Source of the DNA: Unio delphinus
Lineage: Eukaryota > Mollusca > Bivalvia > Unionida > Unionidae
DNA: 64,000 nt
Direction: 5' to 3'
NCBI GenBank assembly: GCA_029339505.1
Contig: JAQISU010000109.1
Span: 772,001 to 836,000 of the forward strand
Of the stretch, positions 1-14,505 are shown one piece after another. Below the pieces are notes generated by a model. The model saw nothing but the letters and a program-made list of their open reading frames with translations. It made no database searches and was not told the origin of the DNA. A program made the translations under genes and the position numbers. The number at the start of each line of letters is the position of its first letter. The first letter of the stretch is position 1.

Positions 1-115
1 ATTTTGCATAGGAAAGAAATACAATTGTAAAGACCACTTCTATGATTTCTATTGTAATTTGTGTACAGGAAATTTTTTCTATTGGTCAACAATAGATCAA
101 AATTCGTCTTCCAAC

Positions 116-231
116 TTTCATGTATATATACTGGAAAGAAATGTCATACATTTTGCTGTAACAAGAGTTTTACTTTCATGTATATATACTGGACCGAAAT
201 GTCATACATTTTTCTGTAACAAGAGTTTTAC
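116..231. repeat. Two-copy 58-bp tandem duplication
   Basis: Two adjacent units (116-173 and 174-231) are nearly identical, both starting TTTCATGTATATATACTGGA and ending AAGAGTTTTAC. The surrounding sequence up to about 680 is AT-rich with no supportable gene. Confidence 0.85.
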
Positions 232-682
232 TCGTGCCCTATGCCATTACTTTTCCCCAGTACACATATGCGTATCTAAGTTTCAAAACTCTTAAAATAA
301 AAAAACTTTAATGTTAAAAATAGCACACCCACCCACTCACTTGCCATAAATGCAATATAATTTTCTTTCCGTTTCCCATTCCTATTTATTTTATGGAAGC
401 CATATACATGTTTCAGAAATGTACTTGAACAGAAACATACCACGTTCTGTACGTACATTTCTACCAGGGTTAATCAGATTAGGCCTAACCAGTCTTTGTA
501 GGTATTAGCAGATTACCGCGCGGTTGATTCAGAAACTTCAGTGTTTAAATCTGGAGACAATAACTTTAAGTAAAATGTAATAAAGCGTTGATATTGACAC
601 CGCCGCTAGAAAAGTACCTGTTATATCTCGATTTCCACTAAAGTTAGTTCGACAAAAATAAGAAGGTTACTTTTGTGTGTTC

Positions 683-1025
<343 letters not shown>

Positions 1026-1635
1026 ACCAAGAGGGCTATTACATTTTGAAATATAGCATGTTCTCTTCAAACACATAATGAAATCGTTGTGATATATGGG
1101 CATTAACTCGAATGTAAATATATACTATCTCATTGAAAAATGGACGTGCGAGCTATTAACATTTATTTTCAATGTGAAATATGACCAGTATATTCTCCCT
1201 ATAAATAATTTATCCTAATATTCTTGGACATAAGATGATGGTACTATACAAGTGAGAATAAAAGAATAAATCCCGAACATAAAGCACAATATTTAAGCCA
1301 TGATATATCGATTTGTGTTGATATCTATCTGAAGATAACAAATATCCCAATTATATCCAACTTAGGCTATTTATAATGTATTAAGTGGACAGAATAATAA
1401 GTCTTGACTGACTCACATTAATGCTTCTGAAAATCAGATCTGGTAAATGTCAATAGGTACAATGCGGCTTCATGTGACGTCAGGATTTAATGTCGTTTCA
1501 CTCGCAGAGACTAAAGAAGGTGGCGCGACTTAAAATTCACAAACACGCCTTACTGCAATATTCGCGGGACACAAAAAACGACGAACTAATGGAAACATAA
1601 AATAAAAACATTACTCTTTTATGTATATTACTTTG
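1026..1635. other. Unassigned AT-rich sequence
   Basis: No gene, RNA or repeat could be supported in this stretch. Confidence 0.6.
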
Positions 1636-1717
<82 letters not shown>

Positions 1718-1776
1718 TGATGATGATAATGATGATGATGATGAGGAGGAGGAGGATAAGGAGGAGGAGGAGGAGG
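1636..1776. repeat. Trinucleotide repeat ATA / GAT / GAG
   Basis: An (ATA)n tract grades into (GAT)n and then (GAG)n with interruptions. The serine/leucine-rich reverse-strand frame here is a repeat artefact. Confidence 0.95.
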
Positions 1777-2345
1777 ACTTTATATAGTGCCTAATCTTTA
1801 GAAGCTCTAAGCGCTTTGCAACATCTATTATGATGCGACTACAAAAAACAAAAACAAACCCCATGAAATTAGAAAACAACAAATGCTGAAAATATTTAAG
1901 GTAGGACATATTATTAGGTCTTTAAGTTTGTTCTTGCAGTCGAAAAAGGTGAGTTTTAAGAGCACTCTTGAAAGGGTTCACTGTGTCTTTGTCTAATTTC
2001 AATGGACAATTCGTTCCACGTTGCTGGGCCCTGGTATGTACAATAACGTTATGTTGGACTGGAGTCCGTCAATGAAACGTAGCACAGGGAAACAAATTTT
2101 GTGTTTGATTCTGGATCAAATGGATAGCCAGTGTAGGGTACAGAGCAGCAGGGAGGTGTGCTCTGATGGTGGTATTCTAAGGATGATCCAAGCAGCTGTG
2201 TTTTGAACTTTGGGAAGTTTCTGGAGTAGATATTGAGACGAATCAGACAGAATTGAGTTACAACAGTCCAGTCTTGAAAGTATTAATGAACACACAAGTG
2301 TTTCAGTGGCATCAACTGAAAGATATTTACGAATGGAGGTATGTC
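1777..2345. mobile_element. Degenerate interspersed repeat (class unknown)
   Basis: The stretch starts with a phrase of the type TTTATATAGTGCCTAATC followed by AAGCGCTTTGCA, and runs into moderately GC-rich sequence unlike its AT-rich neighbours. The opening phrase resembles the start of repeats I associate with many aquatic animal genomes, but I could not identify the family. No intact coding frame is present; a 61-residue frame at 2021-2206 has no recognisable domain. Confidence 0.35.
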
Positions 2346-2536
2346 ATGCACATTAACCCATGCATATATTTATAAACGCAGGTTGGATTCTTTCCTTTTT
2401 TATTTTACTTTTTAGTGCACATTGAGATAAAACACATTTATTTATATACACCCATCCTTTCTTTCTCACTCAGATAACGTAATCGTTGTCCAAATACGCT
2501 CTAGTGTATGTTTTTGTCTCCAGCGATACAGTTTAA

Positions 2537-2786
2537 GTTATAACCCGATACAAATTTAACTGAAAATGTTATAACCTGATACAAATTTAAGTGACAATGT
2601 TATAACCCGATACAAATTTAAGTGACAATGTTATAACACGATACAAATTTAACTGACAATGTTATAACCTGATACAAATTTAAGGACAATGTTATAACCT
2701 GATACAAATTTAACTGACAATGTTATAACCTGATACAAATTTAAGTGACAATGTTATAACCTGATATAAATTTAAGTGACAATGTT
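2537..2786. repeat. 31-bp minisatellite, about 8 copies
   Basis: Units of about 31 bp share GTTATAACCTGATACAAATT followed by TAAGTGACAAT. One unit is shortened by a few bases. Confidence 0.95.
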
Positions 2787-3539
2787 TTTCACAATGAGTA
2801 TCGCCACCTTCTCAAAAGTCCCAATATTTGTAGAACAAAGCTGACGTCGCTAGACTGACACAAAAAGCGTAATATTAGGGAAACACTTTCCCAAAAACAA
2901 ATTGGTCCGTGAACAGCACCATGTGTCTATCATTATGGCATACAAAAAGAGGAAGTAAATATTTAAATATCTTTTTATTTTTTCCTAGAGCATCTTGTTG
3001 TATTTTGTTCTTCTGTTTGCGTGGGTCTATGTTAGATAGCCACTAAGCTTGTGGATGGTAGCACAATCTTAGGCAGTAATACCCAGATGAATATTTACTG
3101 ACATTTCAAGTCATAACTGTAAATCGAAAACGAGTGTCGTTAACAATGAGAAGCAAAGTCTCAACGATTTAAAGTAGATGAATGTTTAATATTTAAATAT
3201 AATGGACTACAACACTCGGTTGTTTTGAAGAATCTCATTATGATCTGTATTGCTGGCATGATACGTAGCTTCTGTAGAAAAACTCTAATCTGAATTACTG
3301 AGTGTTTTGTTCCTTCAGTTTCACTGGTTATCCATACATCTTTGTCATCCTCATACTAACTTCTAAGCTGTCTTTTAAAATTATGTCTAAGTAAATATAT
3401 TGTACATAGCGGTATAACAGTGTCAGATAAATCTGTCGTTCAAAAATAATTTCTAAGTCGATATTTTTTGTATTTAAAATTTATGTCTAAATCAATATTT
3501 GTCCCATTGGTTTGACAGTTTTTAACAAAGTTCAAACAA
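2787..3539. other. Unassigned AT-rich sequence
   Basis: No gene or clear repeat seen. Confidence 0.6.
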
Positions 3540-3830
3540 CTGCCTCTTCGTAGATCTCGATTATGAAAACATACTGAATTCTCGATAATAAACGTTATTG
3601 ACATCTCGATACTGAAATGATGCTAACATTTCCATAAAAAAGAGATAGTGAAATCTCCATAATAAAACGATACGACATTCAATAATAAAATAAGTGACAT
3701 CTCGATAATGAAACGATACTGACATTCGATAATAAAACGATAATAATATCTCGATTTAAAAACGATATTGACATCTCCATAATACGATACTGATATATCG
3801 ATAATTCAGCGATATTTACACTAAAAAGAG
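3540..3830. repeat. Degenerate ~25-bp tandem repeat
   Basis: Repeated phrases of the form CTCGATAATGAAACGATACT-GACAT recur about ten times with many substitutions and small indels. Confidence 0.75.
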
Positions 3831-4261
3831 AAAATACATATTAGAACTTAGTCATAAACATTATTCTGCATGTTCAAAATTGGATTTGATGATTATTTCG
3901 TGTTTTGTTGCATCCCATAATCTGACAATATTTTCTGACAGGTTTTACATGTTAAATGATAAAGATATACTAAAAAATCTTTTTCAATGTTAATTCCATC
4001 AACATTTAAGAACTGAATTCAAATTTTACTGAATTCATGAGGCCAAAGTTGTTTATTAAAAGTGAGAAATTTATGTCCAGGTTATATGATTTCTCGAATC
4101 CTAGAAAATATCAACTTTAACTCTTATAATTACAAATAGTTTTGAAAATGATAACCAATCGCGAAAAATAAATAACAAAACTATATCTGAATAACTGTTT
4201 CTAAATATTGTCAGAATTACAGGAACATAAATAGTACATAAATCTGTCTAGTGTTATGAAG

Positions 4262-4672
4262 AAAGAACTAAAAGCATCTCGATATGATCGGATCCAATCT
4301 AAATACCTGTTACAAAGAACTATTAGCATATCGATGTGATCCGATCTAAATACTTGTTGCAAAGACCTAATAGCATATTGATATGATCGGATCCAATCTA
4401 AATACCTCTTACAAAGAACTAATAGCATATCGATGTGATCCGATCTAAATACTTGTTACAAAGAACTAATAGCATATCGATGTGATCGGATCCAATCTAA
4501 ATACTTGTTACAAAGAACTAATAGCATATCGATGTGATCCGATCTAAATACTTGTTACAAAGAACTAATAGCATATTGATATGATCGGATCCAATCAAAA
4601 TACTTGTTACAAAGAACTAATAGCATATCGATGTAATGGGATCTAATCTAAATACTTCTTACAAAGGATTGG
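4262..4672. repeat. Alternating 47/52-bp minisatellite
   Basis: Units begin AAAGAACTAATAGCATAT and contain either GTGATCCGATCTAAATAC (47-bp form) or GATCGGATCCAATCTAAATAC-type sequence (52-bp form). The two forms alternate, giving a ~99-bp higher-order unit. Confidence 0.9.
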
Positions 4673-5939
4673 TAAATATCTATTATAAATTTGCATCACG
4701 AAATGCCGGACCATAGAATTCCAGATCAGCTGTTTAATCTGATCGCAAGCAGTTTTATTTCATATGGTAATTCAATCTGTCCACGCCACGTTACGATTTA
4801 TTAACGACGGTGATTGGCAATAATTGTATTACATAAAAATTTCCTTAATGTGCAAACCGATTGCAACGTTACAATCATTTGCTGTCATCACTGGGTGAAT
4901 GTTGATTGATAAATATTTGAAGCATCCTGGATAATATTGGCATTTAGTTCCTATTCATTCATTAATGGTAGCGCACAAGATGCAAGCGTCAGATAGACTA
5001 ATCAACTCTTAACCGCAGAAAGCGTCCCATCGCCCCATTGCCGGTGTCAGGGTTCATTTCATTACATTTCTTGCATAACAGCGATCCATACACAAATATA
5101 TCACTAATTCAATTTACCAGTAAATCGTAAGCCAAGAAATCTTGATGACATACGAATAATATCCAAGAACAAATCGCAAACTTGCTGAGTGATTCTTATT
5201 ATGTAAGTCCTATTTTTATCGCCCAATTATTCAGCTAATATTGTCGACGCTTGGCTTTAAGAAAATCATTTGCTCTCAAAGCATTTGCAATATAACTCGA
5301 AAAGTAATGTTTAATGGATATTATTTACAAAACGAAGATAATAAAACTATTTTTAAAAATTTAAAACAAAGACTTTGAAATAAAGGCGAGGACTATTTAA
5401 ATTTCTAGAAATTATTACTGATGGAAATTTATAGCAAATGTCTTTATAATTTCTATTTTTTAACTTACTTAATTAATCTCTTTAAGAAACGGGCTTTACT
5501 TATGAAGAAGGACCATTATACTCTTGCCGTACGATTGTAAAAGAAGGGGTATATCGTCGTGCAAAATAAATAAATAAAAATAAAGCAAAACATAAAGACA
5601 GTAAGAATATGAGGAAAGTCTCCTATTAGAACATCAAGACAAAGAGAAAACGAGACATTTTAAACTCTTGATACGATTTGTTTGTAGCGTATCTTAGAAA
5701 AAAATCATATTTTTGTCTCTAGAAATGTTTTTAAAAATTTCAACAGTTCCACAAATTATATGTATCATTTTACCTGTAGCAGAACAACTCCAAGAGTATT
5801 TTCAACGTTACTTGTCTTTAACCTGTCTGTCTCCGAACATCATTACTATGTACATACTAAACTAAGTGACTGCAGAATAATAACCGAGTTGACTTTTCTA
5901 CTTTACTTTCAAAAGCAAACACAGCGACATTTATTTTAT
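4673..5939. other. Unassigned AT-rich sequence
   Basis: No gene, RNA or strong repeat supported. Short open frames have no recognisable domain. Confidence 0.6.
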
Positions 5940-6315
5940 TTTCCCAGATATAGACCTTATACAATCTGAAAATAGACCTTGTACAGTCTGGATATAGGCC
6001 TCGTGCAATCTAAATATAAATCTTGTACAATCTGAATGTAGACCATGTACAGTCTGAATTCAGACCCAGTACAATCTGAATATAGATCTTATACAATCTG
6101 AATATAAACCATGTACAATCTGAATATAGATCTTGCCCAATCTGAATATAAACCATGTACAATCTGAATATAGATCTTGTACAATCTGAATATAGGCCAT
6201 GTATCATCTGAATAAAGACCATGTACATTCTGAATGTAGACCGTTAATAATCAGATTATAGACCTTTAACAATCTTAATATAGACCATTAACAGTCTGAA
6301 TATAAACATGTACAA
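5940..6315. repeat. ~22-bp minisatellite
   Basis: About sixteen units of the form TGTACAATCTGAATATAGACC, increasingly diverged to the right. The 72-residue reverse frame is a translation of this repeat. Confidence 0.9.
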
Positions 6316-9215
6316 TTATTAATGTAATTCGAATAATCTTTATCGGTTCACTCATTATATTTCCTCGATTTATAATTTATAATTATAGGGTATCAAATTA
6401 GTGTTAATTTGAATACATATTACACACTACAATTGGTTTAAACGTTACCAGTCTAGATTTACAACCATATCACGTTTTTTTTGTGTGTCAATTACCAGTT
6501 ACATTGCTTCCAAACACAATAAAAGAAATGTATTATTTGAGAAATGTATCATTTGTTGTGCTTATACTTAGCATGATAGGGGTACATGATTTAGAGTTGC
6601 TTAGGCGACCCCACTGTCGCCCTTTGTAACGAGGAAGTAGCGACCCTTGAATAACTATAATCTTGCCACTTTTTCAAACCCCTAATTCTAATTTAGTACC
6701 CTCCTTTGGTCACCCTGTCAGTTGTCAGCACGAACGGACAGCTTTCAAACAAAGAAACACCGATAGTGACACATAATTCGACATAAATATACTTCAGCTA
6801 GCGAAAGCAGGACACAGCCCTGCTAATTACTCGTTAGCTGTGAAGTACTCAAGAATTTCCAGTGTTCATTGTGACAATGAACACTGCATACAAATATTGT
6901 TCTGTTTCTTATCTAGACTGTATAAGATAAATGCATGTTTTGCATATAAACCCATTTGTCGCTTAACTCTAGAATATATTACAAACTTTGTAACAAGAGA
7001 TAGAGTTTATGGTGAAACGAATGTTCCTATTACTAAATTCATGTATGCATCCCAGGGACGTCATTTAAATTTTTCGTGGAGGGGGGGGGGGGGATATTTT
7101 CGGGTGTGTGTGCAAACTTTGTTAATTTTTATGTATAGGCTACATTAATTTAACAGCACATGCAAATTCGGAGGGCGAATACCTCCCCCCTTCCCACTTG
7201 CCCCCCCCCCCTAACGTTCCTGCTGAATCATACGTAATGATTTTAAGTAATGAGGATGAGACACTATTGCCATTCTGTTTCTTTTACCGTCATGCAACGT
7301 GTCATTCCGGAAATGCATTTTAACGAAAGTTATTAGCGGTATAAAAGACAAAAGATTGTTTCATATTTAATGTGTGACATAAAACAGTCACAGCCGTTTG
7401 GATGTTATTCTCGCAATCCTAGGTCCGATGGTCTTAGAGGATTTAAGTATCTATTTTTGATTCAAGGTACAGCAATGCCAGTGCTGACTTTCTGTACTCA
7501 ATATACATAGATAATAACATTCTTCATTAAAATAAAGTTTTCGTGACATTACTGTAGCCTCGTGGATTCGAAGGACTGTATAATCAAACCATTACTGTAT
7601 CCATGTCGATTTGAATGAGTCTATGTAATCGAATTGGCAGAACATTGGGCAAATCAAATTTAGGGGCCATTAACCAGTTGTATGTACAAATTTAATGTCG
7701 AATACACATGCCTAATATAAAAATTCATAAGAAACAATAATACATGAGTGAAGTAAAAAAAGGTCCAGATTTGTATAGGTATTATGAACCATAACATAAT
7801 TATATCACACACTTGACCTGACAAGTCTACTGAAGTACTTAGAATAAAATGTTTATGTACCCCATCCCCTATTGTATTCATGCATTTTCCACATCCGAAG
7901 GCCATTTTAGACAGCATGTGGTACTCACATTGCAAAAAAAGCTCTTTCCCTGTGTGATACTTTTGAAACATATTGTCTACTAAACATCTTCATGCAGTTT
8001 AGAATAGTTGTCATCCAAACCGTTTTTGTAGATATTCTACTTGATTTCAACCCATGTGTCAACTGCTATGGGTGTCTAGCTCTACTTCCAAGCTGACTAT
8101 TGATATTTCAGTGGCTGCATACTGTGCAGTGACTACGGGAGGTGTACATCATTTTCAAGAACAACGCAAGCCCGAAACACCTAATTTACAAATATATCCA
8201 TCTCTTTAATTATTACACAATAATAGCTCAAAATCTCACAACATACCCATAATAAATTTGCCAGGGGCCAATATGCGAAAACTGGCCCCTCCCACTTTAG
8301 CCAATCTAACTCGGCAAGTTCTGCTCTCACGCCATGGTAACCAAGGTGTAGATACCATCCATCAGCCCAGAGTTTAAACCAAACCAAATACATTGTACCT
8401 TTGTTTATGAAATGACGCAGTATGGCGAGCACGTGAACATGTATGTGTGCCATTCATTCTTTTAAACATAGTAGGATTTTTACAATTGGTTGGTAGTATG
8501 ACACATCTCGTAACAATTTCAAACATAAGACATTACGTGGAAATAAAAATAGAAAATATTAGTTTCTTGATGCCAAATCTTACTCAGTGATGACCAGCAA
8601 AAAATACAAGTATTGTATTTTGAAAATGACAAGCCTACCTAAATATATCGGCCGACATCAGTTAGACAGCAACGTGCACATTGTTTCTATGCATTATCAT
8701 TATGTTTTGGGGACAGTTCCTTCTGTCTTTTCTTTGCATGACGCGGTCACATTAAATCGAGCTCTGCTTCAAATAATTGCAGTTAATTTTCCCAGAAATT
8801 AATAGTTTCCCCCGTAGACCATTGATTCAGAAACTGAAGCACGGCCAAGAAAGCTATTGTTTGATTCACTGTACAGTCGTCGCGTCAAAACGATACCGCG
8901 CATGCGTGCCATCTTTGACTATGTTGCTTAAAAGAATATCTGTTTTATAATGATTACCTACATCGATGTATTATGCCCTGAAATGATACATGTAAACACA
9001 AATTAGAAGAGAGTACAACAAATATTTACACTTGTTAAGAATGAAAGAGAGGAAGTATAGAAAAGAACTCTGGGACCGAATTAGATTCGTTCGTACGGTG
9101 AAAACGTTTAGTATATATAAATTAATAAATAAACAAAAAATAAAATAGTGCAATCAGTCACTCACTAAATCACTGACTCTTCGACTCACTCATTGACTGA
9201 GTCACTCATTGACGC
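6316..9215. other. Unassigned sequence with G and C runs
   Basis: Holds a G-run at about 7081-7094 and a C-run near 7201-7210 about 120 bp apart. Several 60-100 residue open frames occur, none with a domain I recognise or convincing codon structure. Confidence 0.55.
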
Positions 9216-9216
9216 A

Positions 9217-9293
<77 letters not shown>
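9216..9293. repeat. (TC)n microsatellite
   Basis: Uninterrupted CT dinucleotide tract of about 75 bp. Confidence 0.99.
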
Positions 9294-9296
<3 letters not shown>

Positions 9297-9689
9297 TGGG
9301 TTCGAGTTTAGGGTTCGGCCAGTGTGGGTACGTGAGAAAGCTTATGATAGGTTCCAGCGGGGGTCGGGGGTTCTTCCCAGAGTTTTCACTAGTTATTCCT
9401 CCACCGGTTATACTAGCCGCTATAGATAGTCTATCTTGTTCTGAAAATGACGTGAAAACCATGACAACAACAGAAGCAATAATATCAGCAACAACAACAT
9501 CATCAATCTATTAATAAAATAATCCCCGATAATAAAATTAAAAAAGAGTTGTGGTTAGTCAGTAGAACAAGAAATGGTGTACATTACATATGAGAAATAA
9601 GAAATATTACATACTTACATTCAAATTCTACAATAAGTAGAACTTACGTATTAATTTCTGAAATATCTACTTGCTCAGTATATGATCCT

Positions 9690-10262
9690 GTAATTCAATG
9701 TATAAAGTTCTCGCATTGACGAGTTTATTATAAGGTTCTCATCTTGACGAGTTCAGTATACGATTCTAGTGCTGACGAGTTATTATAAGGTTCTCATCTT
9801 GACGAGTTCAGTATACGGTTCTAGTGTTGACGAATTTATTATAAGGCTCTCATCTTGACGAGTTCAGTATACGGTTCTAGTGTTGACGAATTTATTATAA
9901 GGTTCTCATCTTGACGAGTTCAGTATACGGTTCTAGTATTGACGGGTTTATTATAAGGTTCTCATCTTGACGAGTTCAGTGTACGGTTTTCGCATTGACG
10001 CGTTTATTATAAGGTTCTCATCTTGACGAGTTCAGTATACGGTTCTAGTGTTGACGGGTTTGTTATAAATGTTCTCGTCTTGACGAGTTCAGTATACGGT
10101 TCTAGTGTTGACGGGTTTATTATAAGGTTCTCATCTTGACGAGTTCAGTATACGGTTCTAGTGTTGACGAGTTCAGTATATGGCTCTCGTTTTGATGTGT
10201 TCAGTATACGGTTCTCGTGATGACGAGTTCGTTATAAGGTTCTCGTTTTGACGAGTTTATTA
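9690..10262. repeat. ~55-bp dimeric minisatellite
   Basis: Two related half-units alternate: one with GGTTCTCATCTTGACGAGTT and one with GGTTCTAGTGTTGACG, each ~27 bp, about ten dimers in total, degraded at both ends. Confidence 0.95.
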
Positions 10263-12835
10263 TGATTGTTTTGCATAATTTTCGTGTCAAAATATGGATA
10301 TATATTCATGAGGTATATACGATACTAGTACCGCTTGTGCATGTCAAAGTAGTATACCCAAGTATAATCTTTAATGCATAATAATCGATGATAACAATTA
10401 ATGTAAACTGCATGTTTCTGATGTCGGGAATACAGTAACTGGCGCAAAAGGCGCCGTAAACGTTACCAGTAAATTGCATGACTTCATGCTATTTCATGTT
10501 GTTTATAATGCATTTGGAAGCATCGTGTGTTAATTATATCAGATGATATCTTGATATAACGAGCTATTCTAGTATTGTACGCAGATTCTTAATGGGGGGG
10601 GGGGGGGCACTGTTGGGTTAAGCGATGTTATTAAGAAGTCATAGATCTTTAAGGTTTGGAACAGGCACCTTTCAACAAAATGGCACAATTAATTCACATT
10701 TTCTTTACATAAGAAAGTCAATTGTTAGTGAGAAAACTACCACATACCGGTATGTCATTTTTTTTCTCTCAGTATAGTCATATTACTTAATACTATATCG
10801 GGAGCTTATCTCCAATACAATATTAATCTACAAGCTGTGGAAGGATGTAACAATTGTATACACTCTTCTTTGATAATCATGCTTGTCTGAAGTTTCATTA
10901 GATCAGACAAATGTAACATAACACTATGCAGTCAGAGCTAATAGTGATTGTTGCAGGCTACATGTGAATATTTTATCTGAATTTGCAGGATGGACTGAAT
11001 GGAGAATGTCGTAAAGAAGAAACAATGGAAGGGTTCTAGCTTTTAATAATCGAGAGGACACATTTCAGCTGGAAGTTCATTTACCGTACTCAAATTCAGC
11101 AGTTAATAAGAGCCGACGCAATTCAGCTGGCGGTTGCCTCGTTCGCCTTAACTTAGGGCCGGGCCAGATTTTAGGCCATTTTTTCAGAGTTCTGTTTTAG
11201 GGAAGGAATAGAATTTATGTCGCTTTCCAATAGATATAATAATAAGTACTAACAGGCATGCGCAATACAGTGTTATAACGCTGGTTTACTAGATATATTT
11301 CTATCGCAACTTCAAAAGGATTTATTTGAGTTTTTAAAAAGTGCAGATTTCAAAATATTAACAAAGGTAATTTTTTCCAAATGAATGCAAAGCCTGAATT
11401 TAATAAAATAATATGTTTTATTGACATCGAAAAAAAGGCATATTACATTTGCTACCTGTTTAATTTTGTCAAATTATATTTACTACCAGTTAAATTTTGC
11501 CTCCTTTGCAGTCTTTGATATATTTCTCGTTAATAATAATGTTAGTTCTCTGAGTCTTGTTATTTAGAAATTTATAAAATAAAGGAACTATATAATAACT
11601 AATTTCTTCCTCGCCATTATGTATATATCCTTGAAAATTGTTGAACCTCCGTCTCTGATGTTGTAATTGGATTGTAGCAATTTCATGCCAAAAAATAAAG
11701 ATGAAGGCACACACAGCATTATTAAATTATCCCCGTTAATTTCCAATCCTACATTTGTCTACGCATCTCTAATCACGAAATCGTTATTAAGATTGGGATT
11801 TGAAAGACTATTCTAATTAGTGATCTTGTCGGCGTCTTTGTAATTAACCCGGATTCAACTTTCTTTCCTTGAACAGTTTAAAATTTTGGATTACATCGGG
11901 GTTTTTTGTGTGTTTGCTACAAACTACTGTTTGCAATGTGTTTATATAGTAAGAAAATCAAAGAAGCGTTTGTCAGTACCCGCATTAACGGGAATCAAAC
12001 GAGAGGTCATATTAAATATTCAATCTGATGTATCCTAGATCAAGTTCTAGTACTGGATCGACATTCAAGATAATTATTAATTCTTCAATTATAACTAATA
12101 ATCACAAAGAAGATAATTGTTCAATAAATCTTACCATCAATGATGATTTGGCAAGTTTAATATTTTCTTTAAACTTTGTCCTACCGTCAAATAGTAGATC
12201 AGATTACTCAAAAGTGTCTTTTCTCAACATCAAATATTGCTAATATACAAGCCATGAGGAAATAACTCTTATTAACTTTGTTTGAAAAACCAGTTTTGCA
12301 ATTACAAGAAATAAATCGAACGCCTACATTTTTGTGAAAAGCTAATAAAATAGTTTTTTAAACAAGGAATTTTAAGGAATGAAATATAATTGTAAATGAA
12401 CATTAATAGAACAATATCGAGGGAAAAAAGACCGGACAAAATTCGATTAGGACCATTTTTGCCCAGAAATTAGCGAAAGATTGGGTCAGTGTATTTGTTA
12501 TGATTATGCCATATCCATGATATATTTATTGCTAGACGTGCACAACTGAAAAAGAAGTAATAATATCAACATCAGTTTTTACAAATTCTATAAAGCGATG
12601 ACGAACATGACATATTTCTTCATATCTCATAATTCTTCCTTAAAATCTAGTTTTGTAATACGGATGCGATGCAAATACCGATGTTATTTTGATATTGAAA
12701 AAAACACCCAAGCAAACAAACCCACATATTTTATTCCTTCCTAACGAACTCCTCTAAAATTCTCTGCTACTCCGTGCATTTTCAAAGAATAACTTTGAAC
12801 TAGCAAACGATTGTATCCTATGTGAAGGACCTTTA
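10263..12835. other. Unassigned AT-rich sequence
   Basis: Contains a G-run at about 10593-10607. No supportable gene. Frames at 11490-11714 and 12028-12243 lack recognisable domains. Confidence 0.55.
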
Positions 12836-13245
12836 ACAGAATTGCAGTCGGTGCTGAGGATCTGTTAATTGATTGTATACCGTGCCGAGGATATATTAAT
12901 TGACTGTATACCCTGCTGAGGATCTATTAATAGATTGTATACCGTGCTAAGGATCTATTAATAGATTGTATACCGTGCTAAGGATCTGTTAAAGGATTGT
13001 ATCCGTTTATAAGGATATTTTAAATGATTGTATTCTGTGCTAAGTATATGCTAAAATGTGTATCCTATGCTAAATCTTTGTTAAATGATGGAATCCTATG
13101 CTAATGTTCTTTTAAAGGGTTGAATCATGTGCTAAGGATACTTTTAAGGATTGTATTCAATTCTAAATATATGTTCAAGGATACAATCATGTGCTAAAAT
13201 ATATTAAAGAATTGTTTCCAACTCTAAGAATATGTTAAAACCTTG
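12836..13245. repeat. Degenerate ~31-bp tandem repeat
   Basis: Phrases such as AAGGATCTATTAATAGATTG followed by TATACCGTGCT recur; the left half is well conserved, the right half strongly decayed. Confidence 0.8.
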
Positions 13246-13624
13246 TAATAAATCTTGAGATACTTATCTCCTGACATCTTATCGTCGACTGGATAGAATT
13301 TCTAACAGATGAGAACAGAACACGAGTAAGTAACGTACTCCAATTAACTGTGTTGAAAAACTTGTCACGAGAGGTGTAACTAGAATAGTCAAGACAAAGT
13401 GATATGCCAGCCACTTCAGCTTAATCTACGTTCAACTGGCAATTGTTGACGGTATAATTAGCTGATCATTCCTTGACGGCTATTGACTTATCTTAATTGC
13501 ATGTACGTCTCTTATAACCAAGCTATACCAACGAGCAACCGGCATATTGTTCTCTCAAATGAGAGTTACATAGCGTATTCTATCCATGCTGGACATTCTG
13601 CCACAAAATACTTTTGAGGTGACT

Positions 13625-14505
13625 GATTGATAATTACATTACCTTAATGTTTTGGGTGTCCAAGTAATAACTACATTAACTTCTTGTTCTGGGTGTTCCA
13701 TTGTGAATTACATTATCTTTTTGTTTTGTGTTAATAATTACATTACCTTAATGTTTTGGGTGTCCAAGTAATAACTACATTAACTTCTTGTTCTGGGTGT
13801 TCCATTGTGAATTACATTATCTTTTTGTTTTGTGTTAATAACTACATTACCTTAATGTTTTGGGTGTCCAAGTAATAACTACATTAACTTCTTGTTCTGG
13901 GTGTTCCATTGTAACTTACATTATCTTTTTGTTTTGTGTTAATAATTACATTACCTTAATGTTTTGGGAGTTACGTTAATAATTACATTACCTTAATGTT
14001 TTGGGTGTCCAAGTAATAACTACATTAACTTCTTGTTCTGGGTGTTCCATTGTGACTTACATTATCTTTTTGTTTTGTGTTAATAATTACATTACCTTAA
14101 TGTTTTGGGAGTTACGTTAATAATTACATATCCTTAATGTTTTGGGAGTTACGTTAATAATTACATATCCTTAATGTTTTGGGAGTTACGTTAATAATTA
14201 CATATCCTTAATGTTTTGGGTGCCACTGTAATAATAACGTTAACCTAATGTCTCAGGTACCCGATTACTAATTACATTACCTTGTTGTTTTGGGTGTCAC
14301 ATTTAAGAATTATTTCAACTTAATGTTTTGGGTGTTCCATTGATAACTACAATACTTTAATATCTTGAATTAATAATTACATTGACTTAATGTCTGTGGT
14401 ATCCCATTTATAATTACTTTAACTGAATGTTTTGGGTGTCACATCAATAATGGCATTAACTTCTTGTCTTGGGCGCCCCATTAATAATTACAATACCTTA
14501 GGTCT
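13625..14505. repeat. Higher-order minisatellite
   Basis: A ~35-bp base unit (ATTACATTACCTTAATGTTT followed by TGGG and a variable TGTCC/AGTTACG piece) is organised into ~118-bp three-unit blocks repeated at least three times, then a simpler single-unit run near 14100-14220, then decayed units. Confidence 0.9.
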
